NCBI RefSeq assembly: GCF_008386505.1
Contig: NZ_VUNZ01000001.1
Coordinates: 2,225,937 to 2,289,936, forward strand
DNA: 64,000 nucleotides
Origin: Chryseobacterium sediminis
GTDB lineage: Bacteria > Bacteroidota > Bacteroidia > Flavobacteriales > Weeksellaceae
Reading direction: 5' to 3'
Shown: in pieces, positions 7,412 to 15,790 of the stretch
Position numbering within the stretch: the first letter of the stretch is position 1
How the letters are laid out: every line of letters begins with the position of its first letter
Position numbers and translations under genes: made by a program
The notes under the pieces: model-generated
Told to the model about the DNA's origin: nothing
Databases searched by the model: none
What the model saw: the letters and a program-made list of their open reading frames with translations, nothing else

Positions 7412-9517
7412 ATAATTATAATGATTAATCAGAATCCTGATTTCATTGAATTCAAAATGGCTTGGCAATGCATTCTTCCACTCAGTCAATGTTTCGTGTG
7501 GATTTTTGTAAAACTCTTCTTCAAAAGCTTTGATTTTATCTGAGGTAATTACTCTTGAAATATCCAGCAATCCCTGTTCTGCAAACTTAGCAAGATGTCC
7601 AATGACTGTTTCTTTCACCAAACCTCTTTCCAGTGCAATTTCTCCGATCGTTTTTCCCTGTTCAAATAACTGAAAGGTTAAAACCTGAGACGGAACTTTA
7701 GCTATTTTCAGATTGATTTCTTTATCATTTTTTTCATCTAAAAGTTTAGTTTCCAGAAGATAAATTTCTCTTAAGCTATTCAGGTATTCTTCAATGTCTT
7801 CCAGCCAGTTTTTGAATTCCTCGTTATATTGTTTTAAACCTTTCGCTCCTTTTATTTCGGCATAAAATTCTTTCAAAGGATCAAAAATTTTGTTTCTGGT
7901 TTCTGTAAAGAAGAAATTAACGGCTCCTTTTGATTTACTTTCAATCTCGGACCAGTCTTCCTTTTGTTCAATGAAATTATTGACTTTCTGGAAAATGATC
8001 CTTTCCAGCTTTTCAAAGATTTTTCCAAGATTTACCGCTTCATGCTTCAACTGAAGATAAAGCTGTTTAGTCTTGGCATGATCTATATTCTTGGTTACGA
8101 TGGACAGGTTATTCCACTCTTCTACTTCTTTTAAAAACCATGTACAATCAAGGGTACGAAGTACTTTCCTGATGCTGTAGTCATATTTTTCCTGATTCAG
8201 AATGGCTTCCACATTGTCGTTGGCAATAGTATCAGAATGAAAATGCAAAATCCTGTTATCTTTGAAAATAACTTCAGGGGTAATTTTTGATTTTAAAACA
8301 ATTCCTTCCAACGTTCTGCAGCGGGATAAAGCCACATAAACCTGGCCGGCTGTAAAACTTTTTCCGGCATCAATAATAACTTTATCAAATGTCAGTCCCT
8401 GACTTTTGTGGATTGTTACAGCCCACGCAAGTTTAATAGGAAATTGTTCAAAACTTCCCAACACTTCTTCCTGAATATTTTTATCGGTATCAAGGAAATA
8501 TTTTTTCTGTTCCCAGGTTTCTCTTTTAACTACAATTTCATTTTCGCTTTCGTCCAGAACAACACGAATTTCATTTTCATCCAACCCAATAATCTCTCCT
8601 AGTTTTCCGTTGAAGTATTTCTTTTCCCCTGAAATATCATTTCGGATAAACATAATCTGAGCGCCAATTTTCAATTCTAAAAACTGTTCGTTGGGAAACT
8701 GGTTTTCTTTAAAATCACCTACAAGTTTAGCTTCATAAGTCTGAGGATCTACCTTGATTTCCGCTAATTTTTCCAAGTTGATTTCATCAGCCATCTTATT
8801 GTGAGAACACAGATATACGTAAGATTCTTTCCCCATGTCAAAATCAGGATCATATCTTTCATTGAGGTGGTTAAAATCTATATTATCCACATCACCGTCA
8901 CGGATAGCATTCAGAATCGCCAGAAATTCCTGATCAGACTGTCTGTAAACTTTTGTCAGTTCGATGGTAACAATCGGAATTTCCTTAATGGCATGGCTGT
9001 CAAAAAAGAAAGGTGAATTATAGTACATTTTCAGGATATGCTCATCCCTTACCACAGGCGGAAGCTGAAACAAATCCCCAATGAACAGCATCTGCACCCC
9101 TCCAAACCTTTGATTATTCCTTCTGATAAATCTCAAAGAAAAATCCATCATATCCAGAACATCAGCTCTCAGCATTGAAACCTCATCGATGATAATGATT
9201 TCAACCTCTCTCAGAAGTTTAAGTTTATCTTTACGGTATTTAAAATGGGGCATCAGATCGGCAATATTATTAGCCAAACTGGTGTCTATTCTTTCTGTCG
9301 TAGGAAGAAAAGTTCTCAACGGCAGTCCAAACATAGAATGAATGGTAACTCCTCCCGCATTGATTGCAGCAATTCCAGTAGGGGCTACTACAATATGTTT
9401 TTTCTTTGTACGTCTTACAAAATCATTGAGAAACGTTGTTTTACCTGTTCCGGCTTTCCCAGTCAGAAAAACACTTCTGTTCGTATATTCTATTAAGTCA
9501 AAAAAATGATTGTTCAT
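7391..9517 (-). CDS. Pif1-like AAA ATPase / DNA helicase with C-terminal helix-turn-helix
   Basis: 708 aa from the ATG at 9517. The longer frame from 9691 runs through the promoter and the neighbouring gene start and is rejected. Walker A GKAGTGKTT is at residues 20-28; Walker B IIIDEVSML and the QLFIGDLFQLPPV-type motif III follow. The C-terminal helicase motifs are AVTIHKSQGLTFDKVIID and VYVALSRCRTLEGI. This is the SF1B Pif1/RecD-like pattern. A long charged segment leads to a small HTH (about 630-680: GKTIGEIALERGLVKETVIGHL), a C-terminal module found on some helicases. Its role is probably in genome maintenance, but the specific substrate is unknown. Confidence 0.9.
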   Translation of the reverse strand: MNNHFFDLIEYTNRSVFLTGKAGTGKTTFLNDFVRRTKKKHIVVAPTGIAAINAGGVTIHSMFGLPLRTFLPTTERIDTSLANNIADLMPHFKYRKDKLKLLREVEIIIIDEVSMLRADVLDMMDFSLRFIRRNNQRFGGVQMLFIGDLFQLPPVVRDEHILKMYYNSPFFFDSHAIKEIPIVTIELTKVYRQSDQEFLAILNAIRDGDVDNIDFNHLNERYDPDFDMGKESYVYLCSHNKMADEINLEKLAEIKVDPQTYEAKLVGDFKENQFPNEQFLELKIGAQIMFIRNDISGEKKYFNGKLGEIIGLDENEIRVVLDESENEIVVKRETWEQKKYFLDTDKNIQEEVLGSFEQFPIKLAWAVTIHKSQGLTFDKVIIDAGKSFTAGQVYVALSRCRTLEGIVLKSKITPEVIFKDNRILHFHSDTIANDNVEAILNQEKYDYSIRKVLRTLDCTWFLKEVEEWNNLSIVTKNIDHAKTKQLYLQLKHEAVNLGKIFEKLERIIFQKVNNFIEQKEDWSEIESKSKGAVNFFFTETRNKIFDPLKEFYAEIKGAKGLKQYNEEFKNWLEDIEEYLNSLREIYLLETKLLDEKNDKEINLKIAKVPSQVLTFQLFEQGKTIGEIALERGLVKETVIGHLAKFAEQGLLDISRVITSDKIKAFEEEFYKNPHETLTEWKNALPSHFEFNEIRILINHYNYKKGKSS

Positions 9518-9523
9518 CGTTGT

Positions 9524-9531
9524 CAAAAATA
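9524..9531 (-). promoter_or_regulatory. -7 box TATTTTTG of the Pif1-like helicase gene
   Basis: A perfect TAnnTTTG on the minus strand lies 6 nt before the ATG at 9517, which supports the short start and implies an almost leaderless mRNA. Confidence 0.6.
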
Positions 9532-9599
9532 CGGAAATGAATTTGAATTTCTTACCTTGGCATAAGTTTTGAAAATTCTTAAAAAGAAAAAAGTTTATT

Positions 9600-10052
9600 G
9601 TGAAAAAAATATTCTTCCATTTCCCGGTGATAGTATTATGTACTACATTAACTCTTGTTTCCTGTAATACATCAAAAAACGCCAATACCAATCTTCCTGT
9701 TGATATCGCAGACAGACCTGCTGACGAAGACAGTCAGAAATATGAGCAGGCACAGCTCGATAGATTAAAAGCCTCTATTGAATCTGAAGTGTCCGGAGAA
9801 AAATGTACAGATGCCAGTGAATGGGCATTTGCTCCCATGGGGTCAAAATCCTGCGGCGGACCTCAGCTATATATTGCTTATCCAAAGAAAATAGAAACCG
9901 CTTTCCTACAGAGAGTGAATGATTATACGGATAAAGTAAAAGCTTTCAATGAAAAATATAATATCATGTCTGACTGTGTAATGATCACCCCTCCTACATC
10001 TTTGAAATGTATTCATGGAAAGATCAGACTGATCACACCAGACACTAACTAA
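9600..10052 (+). CDS. hypothetical lipoprotein
   Basis: 150 aa from a GTG at 9600. It opens with a lipoprotein signal peptide (VLCTTLTLVSC, Cys22). The mature part has four further Cys in CTDASEWAFAPMGSKSCGGPQ, MSDCVMI and LKCIHGK, which probably form disulfides in the periplasm. I do not recognise a named domain. It is divergent from the helicase gene and followed by its own terminator, so it is a single-gene unit. Confidence 0.75.
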   Translation: MKKIFFHFPVIVLCTTLTLVSCNTSKNANTNLPVDIADRPADEDSQKYEQAQLDRLKASIESEVSGEKCTDASEWAFAPMGSKSCGGPQLYIAYPKKIETAFLQRVNDYTDKVKAFNEKYNIMSDCVMITPPTSLKCIHGKIRLITPDTN

Positions 10053-10082
10053 CAATAAAGCAAAGGTTCTATATCAAATCGA

Positions 10083-10112
10083 AAAAAGCTCTGTCTCAGG
10101 ACGGAGCTTTTT
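10083..10112 (+). terminator. intrinsic terminator after the hypothetical lipoprotein gene
   Basis: A 13-bp stem (AAAAAGCTCTGTC with GACGGAGCTTTTT, one G-U pair) with loop TCAG ends in T5. Confidence 0.85.
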
Positions 10113-10119
10113 ATATTTA

Positions 10120-10212
10120 TTATAAGGTTAATTTTGAATTTTGCTTCGCAAGTGAAATGTGAGCTTTCAAAATTGACAAGCGTAGCGAATTGACTATTCA
10201 CTATTCACTTAA
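10120..10212. repeat. intergenic stretch with GCTTCGCAAG / AGCGTAGCG words
   Basis: The non-coding stretch holds the partly inverted words TTTTGCTTCGCAAGTG and CAAGCGTAGCGAATTG and a tandem ACTATTCACTATTCACTT. It looks like a degenerate intergenic repeat. Function unknown. Confidence 0.3.
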
Positions 10213-10215
10213 TAG

Positions 10216-10752
10216 CTAGAATTGATGATCTTTTACATTTTCCTTATACCATGATGAGTATTTCACATAGTTATCAGCAATTCTGTTAACTTCTCCTTCT
10301 AATAGCTGAGCATTAATATCTTTGATCTTTTTCGCAGGAACGCCACCCCAGACTTCTCCGGATTTGATATGAGTACCCTGGGTTACTACAGAACCTGCTC
10401 CTACAATAGAATTTTCCTCCACCAGACAGTCATCCATTACAATAGCTCCCATCCCAATCAGTACATTATCTTTAATGGTACACCCGTGAACAATTGCATT
10501 ATGTCCGATAGAAACATTATTTCCGATATTCAACGGATGTTTCTGATAGGTACAATGCAGCATTGCATTATCCTGAACATTTACTTTGTCACCCATTTTT
10601 ATATAATGAACATCGCCTCTGATCACAGCATTATACCAAACGCTGCAGTCTCTTCCCATTGTAACATCACCAATAATAGTAGCGGTTTCTGCTAAAAAAG
10701 TGTTCTCTCCGATCTGTGGTGCTTTTCCTAAAAGTTCTTTTATAAGTGCCAT
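10216..10752 (-). CDS. gamma carbonic anhydrase family protein
   Basis: 178 aa from the ATG at 10752 (MALIKELLGKAP); an in-frame ATG 33 nt upstream adds an atypical leader and is less likely. The protein is a left-handed beta-helix of hexapeptide repeats. The gamma-CA core is clear: SVWYNAVIRGDVHYIKMGD, then VQDNAMLHCTYQKHP, then IGHNAIVHGC. The three zinc-ligand histidines are present. The closing VWGGVPAKKIKDI is typical of YrdA/CaiE-type members. It may hydrate CO2, but many bacterial homologues have no proven activity. Confidence 0.9.
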   Translation of the reverse strand: MALIKELLGKAPQIGENTFLAETATIIGDVTMGRDCSVWYNAVIRGDVHYIKMGDKVNVQDNAMLHCTYQKHPLNIGNNVSIGHNAIVHGCTIKDNVLIGMGAIVMDDCLVEENSIVGAGSVVTQGTHIKSGEVWGGVPAKKIKDINAQLLEGEVNRIADNYVKYSSWYKENVKDHQF

Positions 10753-10889
10753 AATATTAATTTGAAAATTTGAAAATATGCCCAATTGAGATAATGATCT
10801 TCTGCCCTATAATCTCTGGTATCTAAGTTCTAAATTACAGCGATAGCAAAAATCTAACTCTCAATTTTCAGCTTCTAACTTCTAATGCG

Positions 10890-10897
10890 TATTTTTG
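10890..10897 (+). promoter_or_regulatory. -7 box TATTTTTG of the Nfu gene
   Basis: A perfect TAnnTTTG lies 21 nt before the ATG at 10919. It contains the TTG (10895) that would otherwise give a longer protein, which argues for the ATG start. Confidence 0.65.
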
Positions 10898-10918
10898 TAT
10901 CTCAAATTTAACGAAAAA

Positions 10919-11797
10919 ATGCGTACCGTACTTATAGAACCAACCGAAAACCCGAAAGTAATGAAATTTGTTGCAGATTACAATCTCATTCCCGGGTCTT
11001 TAGAGTTGGACAGAACTTCAGATATTTCAGAAATTCCTTTGGCTCAAGAGCTTTTCAATTATCCGTTTGTAGAAAGAATTTTCATAACGGCTAATTTTGT
11101 AGCTGTGGCAAAACAGGATACCATAGAATGGGAACATGTAGCTGAAAGTCTGAAAAATGTGATTGAGGATGAATTATTGGCCAACCCAAGAATTTATCTT
11201 CAGAAGAAAAAAGAAATGTATCAGATCTATGCTGAAATGACTCCTAATCCTAATGTAATGAAATTTGTTTCAAACAAATTACTGATGGATGGTTTTGTGG
11301 AAGTAAAATCAAGTGAAGCTGCTGAGGAAGTTCCTTTGGCACAGGCTATCTTTAAAGAGTTTGAATTCACAAAAGAAGTTTTCATTTCTGATAATTTTGT
11401 AGCTGTTACCAGAGACAATTCTGTAGAATGGCATCAGGTAATGATGACTGTTCGTGCGCTTATTGCCGACTATCTTCAAAATGGAGGCGAGATTTCTAAA
11501 ATAGAACCTCAGAAACACGAAAACCCTGTTGAAAAGATCATCAACAGAGATTACACGGAAGATGAGCAGAAAATTTCTGACATTTTAAATGAATATGTGG
11601 CTCCTGCAGTAGAAAATGATGGCGGAAAGATTTCCTTGATGGAATATGACCAGGAGAGCAAAACTGCAAAAATGCTTTTACAGGGCGCTTGTTCAGGCTG
11701 CCCAAGTTCTACGGCTACTTTGAAAAACGGAATTGAAAATATTTTAAAGCAATTCGTTCCGGATCTAGTAGAAAAAGTAGAAGCGGTAAACGGATAA
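10919..11797 (+). CDS. NifU/Nfu-type iron-sulfur scaffold protein with duplicated N-terminal domain
   Basis: 292 aa from the ATG at 10919. It carries two tandem Nfu N-terminal domains. The first (about 1-95) has ENPKVMKFV, IPLAQELF and FVAVAKQDTIEWEHV. The second (about 101-190) has PNPNVMKFV, VPLAQAIF and FVAVTRDNSVEWHQV. A NifU C-terminal domain (about 205-290) follows, with CSGCPSS at Cys258 and Cys261 for a bridging [4Fe-4S] cluster. Such proteins deliver Fe-S clusters to apo-targets. The gene starts a run with an FMN reductase and ferrochelatase at close spacing, which suggests an iron/haem theme. Confidence 0.9.
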   Translation: MRTVLIEPTENPKVMKFVADYNLIPGSLELDRTSDISEIPLAQELFNYPFVERIFITANFVAVAKQDTIEWEHVAESLKNVIEDELLANPRIYLQKKKEMYQIYAEMTPNPNVMKFVSNKLLMDGFVEVKSSEAAEEVPLAQAIFKEFEFTKEVFISDNFVAVTRDNSVEWHQVMMTVRALIADYLQNGGEISKIEPQKHENPVEKIINRDYTEDEQKISDILNEYVAPAVENDGGKISLMEYDQESKTAKMLLQGACSGCPSSTATLKNGIENILKQFVPDLVEKVEAVNG

Positions 11798-11809
11798 TCG
11801 AGTTTAAAA

Positions 11810-12337
11810 ATGCCTTCCCAAAAGAAAATTTTAGTTATTATTGGAAGTGCTTCGGAGAATTCCAGCAACCAGAAACTGATGGAACAGGTTTTGGCAAAAA
11901 TGGAAAATACAGATTTTCAGATGTATGATAATCTTTCTGTTCTTCCCCATTTTGATACTGCAATAACGGATGAGAATATTCCGGATGAGGTTCTGAAGAT
12001 CAGAGAGGATATTAAAAACTCGAAAGGTGTTATATTTTCCACTCCGGAATATATTTTCAGTATTCCCGGAAGATTAAAAAACATGTTGGAATGGTGTGTT
12101 TCCACAACGGTCTTTTCTGAAAAACCCGTTGCAGTGATCACCGCATCAGCCAGTGGAGAAAAGGGACATGAAGAATTATTAATGATTCTAAAGACTCTTG
12201 GAGCGGTAACGAATGATAAACATCAGACATTAATAAAGGGAATAAAAGGCAAATTTGACAGCAATGGCTTACTGGAAAGTAATACCTTTGCTAAAGTATC
12301 AAAATTAGTAGCAGATTTTACAACATCTGTTTCATAA
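11810..12337 (+). CDS. NAD(P)H-dependent FMN reductase family flavoprotein
   Basis: 175-aa flavodoxin-like fold. The phosphate-binding loop IGSASENSSNQKL lies near the N-terminus. The family signature TPEYIFSIPGRLKNMLEW is in the middle and AVITASASGEKGHEEL follows. These fit NADPH-dependent FMN reductases and azoreductase-like quinone reductases. The gene begins 12 bp after the Nfu gene and ends 15 bp before hemH, so the three are probably co-transcribed. It may supply reduced flavin for iron reduction, but this is inference from context. Confidence 0.87.
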   Translation: MPSQKKILVIIGSASENSSNQKLMEQVLAKMENTDFQMYDNLSVLPHFDTAITDENIPDEVLKIREDIKNSKGVIFSTPEYIFSIPGRLKNMLEWCVSTTVFSEKPVAVITASASGEKGHEELLMILKTLGAVTNDKHQTLIKGIKGKFDSNGLLESNTFAKVSKLVADFTTSVS

Positions 12338-12352
12338 TTAAAAAATAGAATA

Positions 12353-13381
12353 TTGAATAATAAAGGAATTTTACTGGTCAACCTCGGATCACCGAGATCA
12401 ACATCCGTAAACGATGTAAAGGAATATCTTGATGAATTTTTGATGGATGAAAGAGTAATCGATTACCGTTGGATCTTCCGTGCCCTTCTTGTACAGGGAA
12501 TCATCCTGAAAACAAGACCTGCCAAATCTGCTGAAGCTTATAAAACCGTTTGGACAGATGAAGGTTCTCCTTTGATTGTCATCACTGAAAAAATTCAGAA
12601 AAAGCTTCAAAAACTGGTAGATGTTCCTGTGGAAATAGGAATGAGATATGCACAACCCAGCATTGAAACCGGCATTCAGAAACTGGTAGATCAAGGAGTT
12701 ACGGAAATTGTTCTTTTTCCTTTATATCCTCAATATGCGATGAGTACTACCGAAACGGTGATTGAAAAGGCGGAAGAGGTAAGAAAAAAGAAGTTTCCAA
12801 AGGTAAAAATCAATTATATCCAGCCTTTCTATAACAGGGATATTTATATTAACTGTCTGGCAGAAAGTATCAAAGAAAAACTTCCTGAAAATTTTGATGC
12901 CCTTCAGTTTTCGTATCATGGGGTTCCGGAAAGACATATTTATAAAACAGATCCTACCAAGACTTGTAATCTTAATGACTGCTGCTCCAGAGAAGATAAT
13001 CCTAGTCATCAATTTTGTTATCGTCATCAATGTTATGCAACGACACAGCGTGTTATTGAAAAACTAGATTTACCAAAAGAAAAAACAATTGTTTCTTTCC
13101 AGTCAAGATTAGGAAAAGACAAATGGATTGAACCTTACACGGATGAAACACTGGAAACAATTGGTAAAAAAGGAATAAAAAATCTGGCTATAGTCTGTCC
13201 GGCATTCGTTTCTGACTGTCTTGAAACTTTGGAAGAAATTTCTGTAGAAGGTAAAGAACAGTTTATGCACGGAGGAGGAGAAAATTTCCATTATATTCCA
13301 TGTCTGAATGATGAAGACCGATGGATTGATGTAGTAAAAATACTTTGTGAAGAAAAACTGAATGATTTCTATCTGGTATAA
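12353..13381 (+). CDS. hemH: ferrochelatase
   Basis: 342-aa enzyme that inserts ferrous iron into protoporphyrin IX to make haem. The start is a TTG at 12353, which directly opens on the conserved GILLVNLGSPRS; no ATG fits. The catalytic histidine motif QFSYHGVPERH is in the middle and CPAFVSDCLETLEEI near the C-terminus. Between residues 200 and 230 lies an insert with five Cys (TCNLNDCCSRED...FCYRHQCYATT). Such Cys-rich inserts occur in other Bacteroidota ferrochelatases and might bind metal. It is the last gene of the Nfu-FMN reductase-hemH run. Confidence 0.95.
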   Translation: MNNKGILLVNLGSPRSTSVNDVKEYLDEFLMDERVIDYRWIFRALLVQGIILKTRPAKSAEAYKTVWTDEGSPLIVITEKIQKKLQKLVDVPVEIGMRYAQPSIETGIQKLVDQGVTEIVLFPLYPQYAMSTTETVIEKAEEVRKKKFPKVKINYIQPFYNRDIYINCLAESIKEKLPENFDALQFSYHGVPERHIYKTDPTKTCNLNDCCSREDNPSHQFCYRHQCYATTQRVIEKLDLPKEKTIVSFQSRLGKDKWIEPYTDETLETIGKKGIKNLAIVCPAFVSDCLETLEEISVEGKEQFMHGGGENFHYIPCLNDEDRWIDVVKILCEEKLNDFYLV

Positions 13382-13402
13382 TTCACTTTACTCAAAATAT
13401 AC

Positions 13403-13435
13403 AAAAGGCTGTAAGAATTAACTTACAGCCTTTTT
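13403..13435. terminator. terminator of hemH, shared with convergent M4 protease gene
   Basis: A 13-bp perfect stem (AAAAGGCTGTAAG with CTTACAGCCTTTT) closes a 6-nt loop. T5 follows on the plus strand. Confidence 0.9.
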
Positions 13436-13462
13436 GTTGAATATATTAAAATTTGATTTGGT

Positions 13463-15421
13463 CTATTTTTTAATAAGGTTTCCTGCTTTTTGGCCGTTTA
13501 CCGTTACAATATATACTCCAGGAAGCATATTGGAAGGAAGCTGAATGTTCAGTTTATTTGCACCTTCTGTAATTTCAACTTTTTCAGAAATTTCCTTCTT
13601 ACCTGTAAGACTTACCACTTCTACAATTCCTTTTCCGGCTTTACCTTCAAAGTTTACAGTAAATCTGTCAGTTGCAGGGTTTGGACTGATGGTATAAGCT
13701 GAGACATTTGAAGTTGCTGCAACAAGTCCTGCTGCGGAAGTTCCTCCTCCTACACCTACTGCATTCCATGCATTGGTAACTTGTGTCACTTCATTGCTTC
13801 CGGCTCCGTATAGATCTGCTGCTGCCTGAAGAGAATAGGTTCTTGTGTTGGCATAGTTGGATGATGAAGTCAGGTAAGTAGTTAATGTTCTGTATGCAAT
13901 AGCACCTGCCTTATCCAGTCCGATTCCGGAAACATTATAAGCGAAACCATTATCATTCGTCCCTGAACCTCCTGTTACCAATAAATAATACCAGAAATTA
14001 AGGACTCCTGAATTGGTATGAACTCCACAATAATCATTGGTAGTCTGTCCAGGTACTGCACACCCTGTAGTAGTAGCATCTTTCCAGTATGTACCTTTAT
14101 AAGTATCCGGCTGGCGATAAGCATTAGGGTTTGCCATATCTCTGATGACATAATTAAAATCTTCTCCCAATGTCCAGCTTGCTTTTGTAGGTCTTGCCCA
14201 ACGTTCTATTGAGTTTCCGAAAATATCAGAAAAACCTTCGTTTAATGCTCCCGGTTCTCTCTGATACACAAGATTCGCTGTTTTGGAAGTAAGCCCATGG
14301 GTAATTTCGTGCCCGCAGACATCTATCGCTGTTAAAGGCTTACCACCATTGGTTGTAGAGCTTCCGTCACCGTAAAGCATTCTTGAGCCATCCCAATATG
14401 CATTGAAGATATTATTTCCATAGTGAACATATGATTTGATGGTAAAGTTATTATTGTCAATACTTTTTCTTCCGTATTTTGTATAGTAATAATCCAAAGT
14501 CTTTTCTGCTCCCCAATGGGCGTCTGTAGCATATTGATCTTTATTGGTATTTACGTTATTCCAGGCATTATCTGCATCTGTAAAATCTACAGCAGATGCG
14601 AAATTGGTTGTTTTCTTAAGATTATAGGTTTCTACAGATGTTCCTGCATTTCTTCCTGTTTCTCTCAGTCTGTAACTTCCGTTATAAGAATCAGTCACTA
14701 TATTTTGGCTTCCACTGTAAACAGTTGTAGCTGTTCCCGGAGTATTTACTTCATGAATAATTGCATCTACTCCTAGCACTTTTCCGTTTTTAGCATCTAC
14801 AAAAACAAATTGTCTGCTTAATGGTTTGTCTGCGTAAATATCAAATTTATAAGCGAGTGTTAAATCATTCATTTTTTCATCCGTAGGATCTGAATAATAC
14901 ACTAATTCACCTTTAGGAGCAAAGCTTGCATTGGCATCATTGGAATCTCTTTTGATAAAATCTTCCTCTTCTTTGTTCTGCCATTTGTAGGATTCTGCCC
15001 CCACGAATGATAAAGCACTCTGCAGAGCGATGCTTTCAGAAATATTAGCTTTCTTTTCAGCTCCTTTTGGAATAGTAAGAACCCATTTTCCTGACTGTCC
15101 TACAATTTTGCCTCCTTTTGTCTGTACGGCCATCATCCCGTATTCTACCGGAATTCCATTTACAGTTTGTTGAAATCTGTGAGTTTCAAAACCTAAAGCA
15201 TCTCTTTCCAGTCCCAACTTGAGCCCTTGTCCTTGAGAAAGTCTCTCTGTAGCTTCGTCAAATAAAACCGGGCTTCCCTGAAAAGCAGGTGCATTTTTTT
15301 CAAATCGCATAAAGTCTGCGTGTAATCCGCTTTTACCTGGAATTAATTTGGATGGTGTGTTTTGTGCAAAAACAAAAGAGCAGGCAGCAACACTTGCCAC
15401 TAAGATAAATTTCGTTTTCAT
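13463..15421 (-). CDS. M4 family metallopeptidase (thermolysin-like) with T9SS C-terminal sorting domain
   Basis: 652-aa secreted zinc endopeptidase. The signal peptide is the first ~20 residues (ending VFAQ). An FTP/PepSY propeptide follows to about residue 220. The catalytic signature is HEITH at 371-375, with the third ligand Glu395 in GALNEGFSD, spaced as in M4 enzymes. The active-site His lies in CGVHTNSGVLNFWYYLL. The C-terminal ~75 residues are a type A T9SS tail (SPNPATDRFTVNFEG ... LPSNMLPGVYIVTVNGQKAGNLIKK). It is therefore exported across the outer membrane by type IX secretion and digests extracellular protein. Confidence 0.95.
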   Translation of the reverse strand: MKTKFILVASVAACSFVFAQNTPSKLIPGKSGLHADFMRFEKNAPAFQGSPVLFDEATERLSQGQGLKLGLERDALGFETHRFQQTVNGIPVEYGMMAVQTKGGKIVGQSGKWVLTIPKGAEKKANISESIALQSALSFVGAESYKWQNKEEEDFIKRDSNDANASFAPKGELVYYSDPTDEKMNDLTLAYKFDIYADKPLSRQFVFVDAKNGKVLGVDAIIHEVNTPGTATTVYSGSQNIVTDSYNGSYRLRETGRNAGTSVETYNLKKTTNFASAVDFTDADNAWNNVNTNKDQYATDAHWGAEKTLDYYYTKYGRKSIDNNNFTIKSYVHYGNNIFNAYWDGSRMLYGDGSSTTNGGKPLTAIDVCGHEITHGLTSKTANLVYQREPGALNEGFSDIFGNSIERWARPTKASWTLGEDFNYVIRDMANPNAYRQPDTYKGTYWKDATTTGCAVPGQTTNDYCGVHTNSGVLNFWYYLLVTGGSGTNDNGFAYNVSGIGLDKAGAIAYRTLTTYLTSSSNYANTRTYSLQAAADLYGAGSNEVTQVTNAWNAVGVGGGTSAAGLVAATSNVSAYTISPNPATDRFTVNFEGKAGKGIVEVVSLTGKKEISEKVEITEGANKLNIQLPSNMLPGVYIVTVNGQKAGNLIKK

Positions 15422-15714
15422 AATAATATTTGGTTGATTGTGAAGACGAATTTATAAACTTTTCGCAATAAAACAAGATTTTAAGTATTAAAAACTCAAT
15501 TGATTTTATAAATCAATAAATAAAACACAATAATGATTTTAAAACAAAGAAAATTATTTAAAGATAATTTTATCGTAATAAAGATTTTACATGAATATAT
15601 TTAACAAAAATCAAAATTTTGTGAATTATTTTTTTTCACTATGCGGTGCATTATAATTAAAAAAATTATAGTACCTGATATCTGGCAGTATAATATTTTT
15701 CAATATGAATAAAA
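15422..15714. other. AT-rich intergenic region with no gene
   Basis: About 290 bp of very AT-rich DNA between the M4 protease start and the Plug gene terminator. It should hold the protease promoter, but I see no exact TAnnTTTG; a TAAATTCG near 15448 on the minus strand is the nearest match. No ORF is supportable. Confidence 0.5.
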
Positions 15715-15749
15715 AAAACAGGACTATCTTAATAGACAGTCCTGTTTTA
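15714..15749 (-). terminator. terminator of the T9SS Plug gene
   Basis: On the minus strand, arms AAAACAGGACT and AGTCCTGTTTT pair and are followed by a T8 tract. Confidence 0.85.
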
Positions 15750-15790
15750 AATGTATAATTTTTATGTATTAATTAATACTTAATCATTGC

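Noticed and set aside
9518-9691. N-terminal extension of the Pif1-like helicase to 9691
   Set aside because: It runs through a perfect -7 box and the start of the divergent lipoprotein gene, and its sequence is hydrophobic and unlike helicases; the ATG at 9517 opens at the conserved part.
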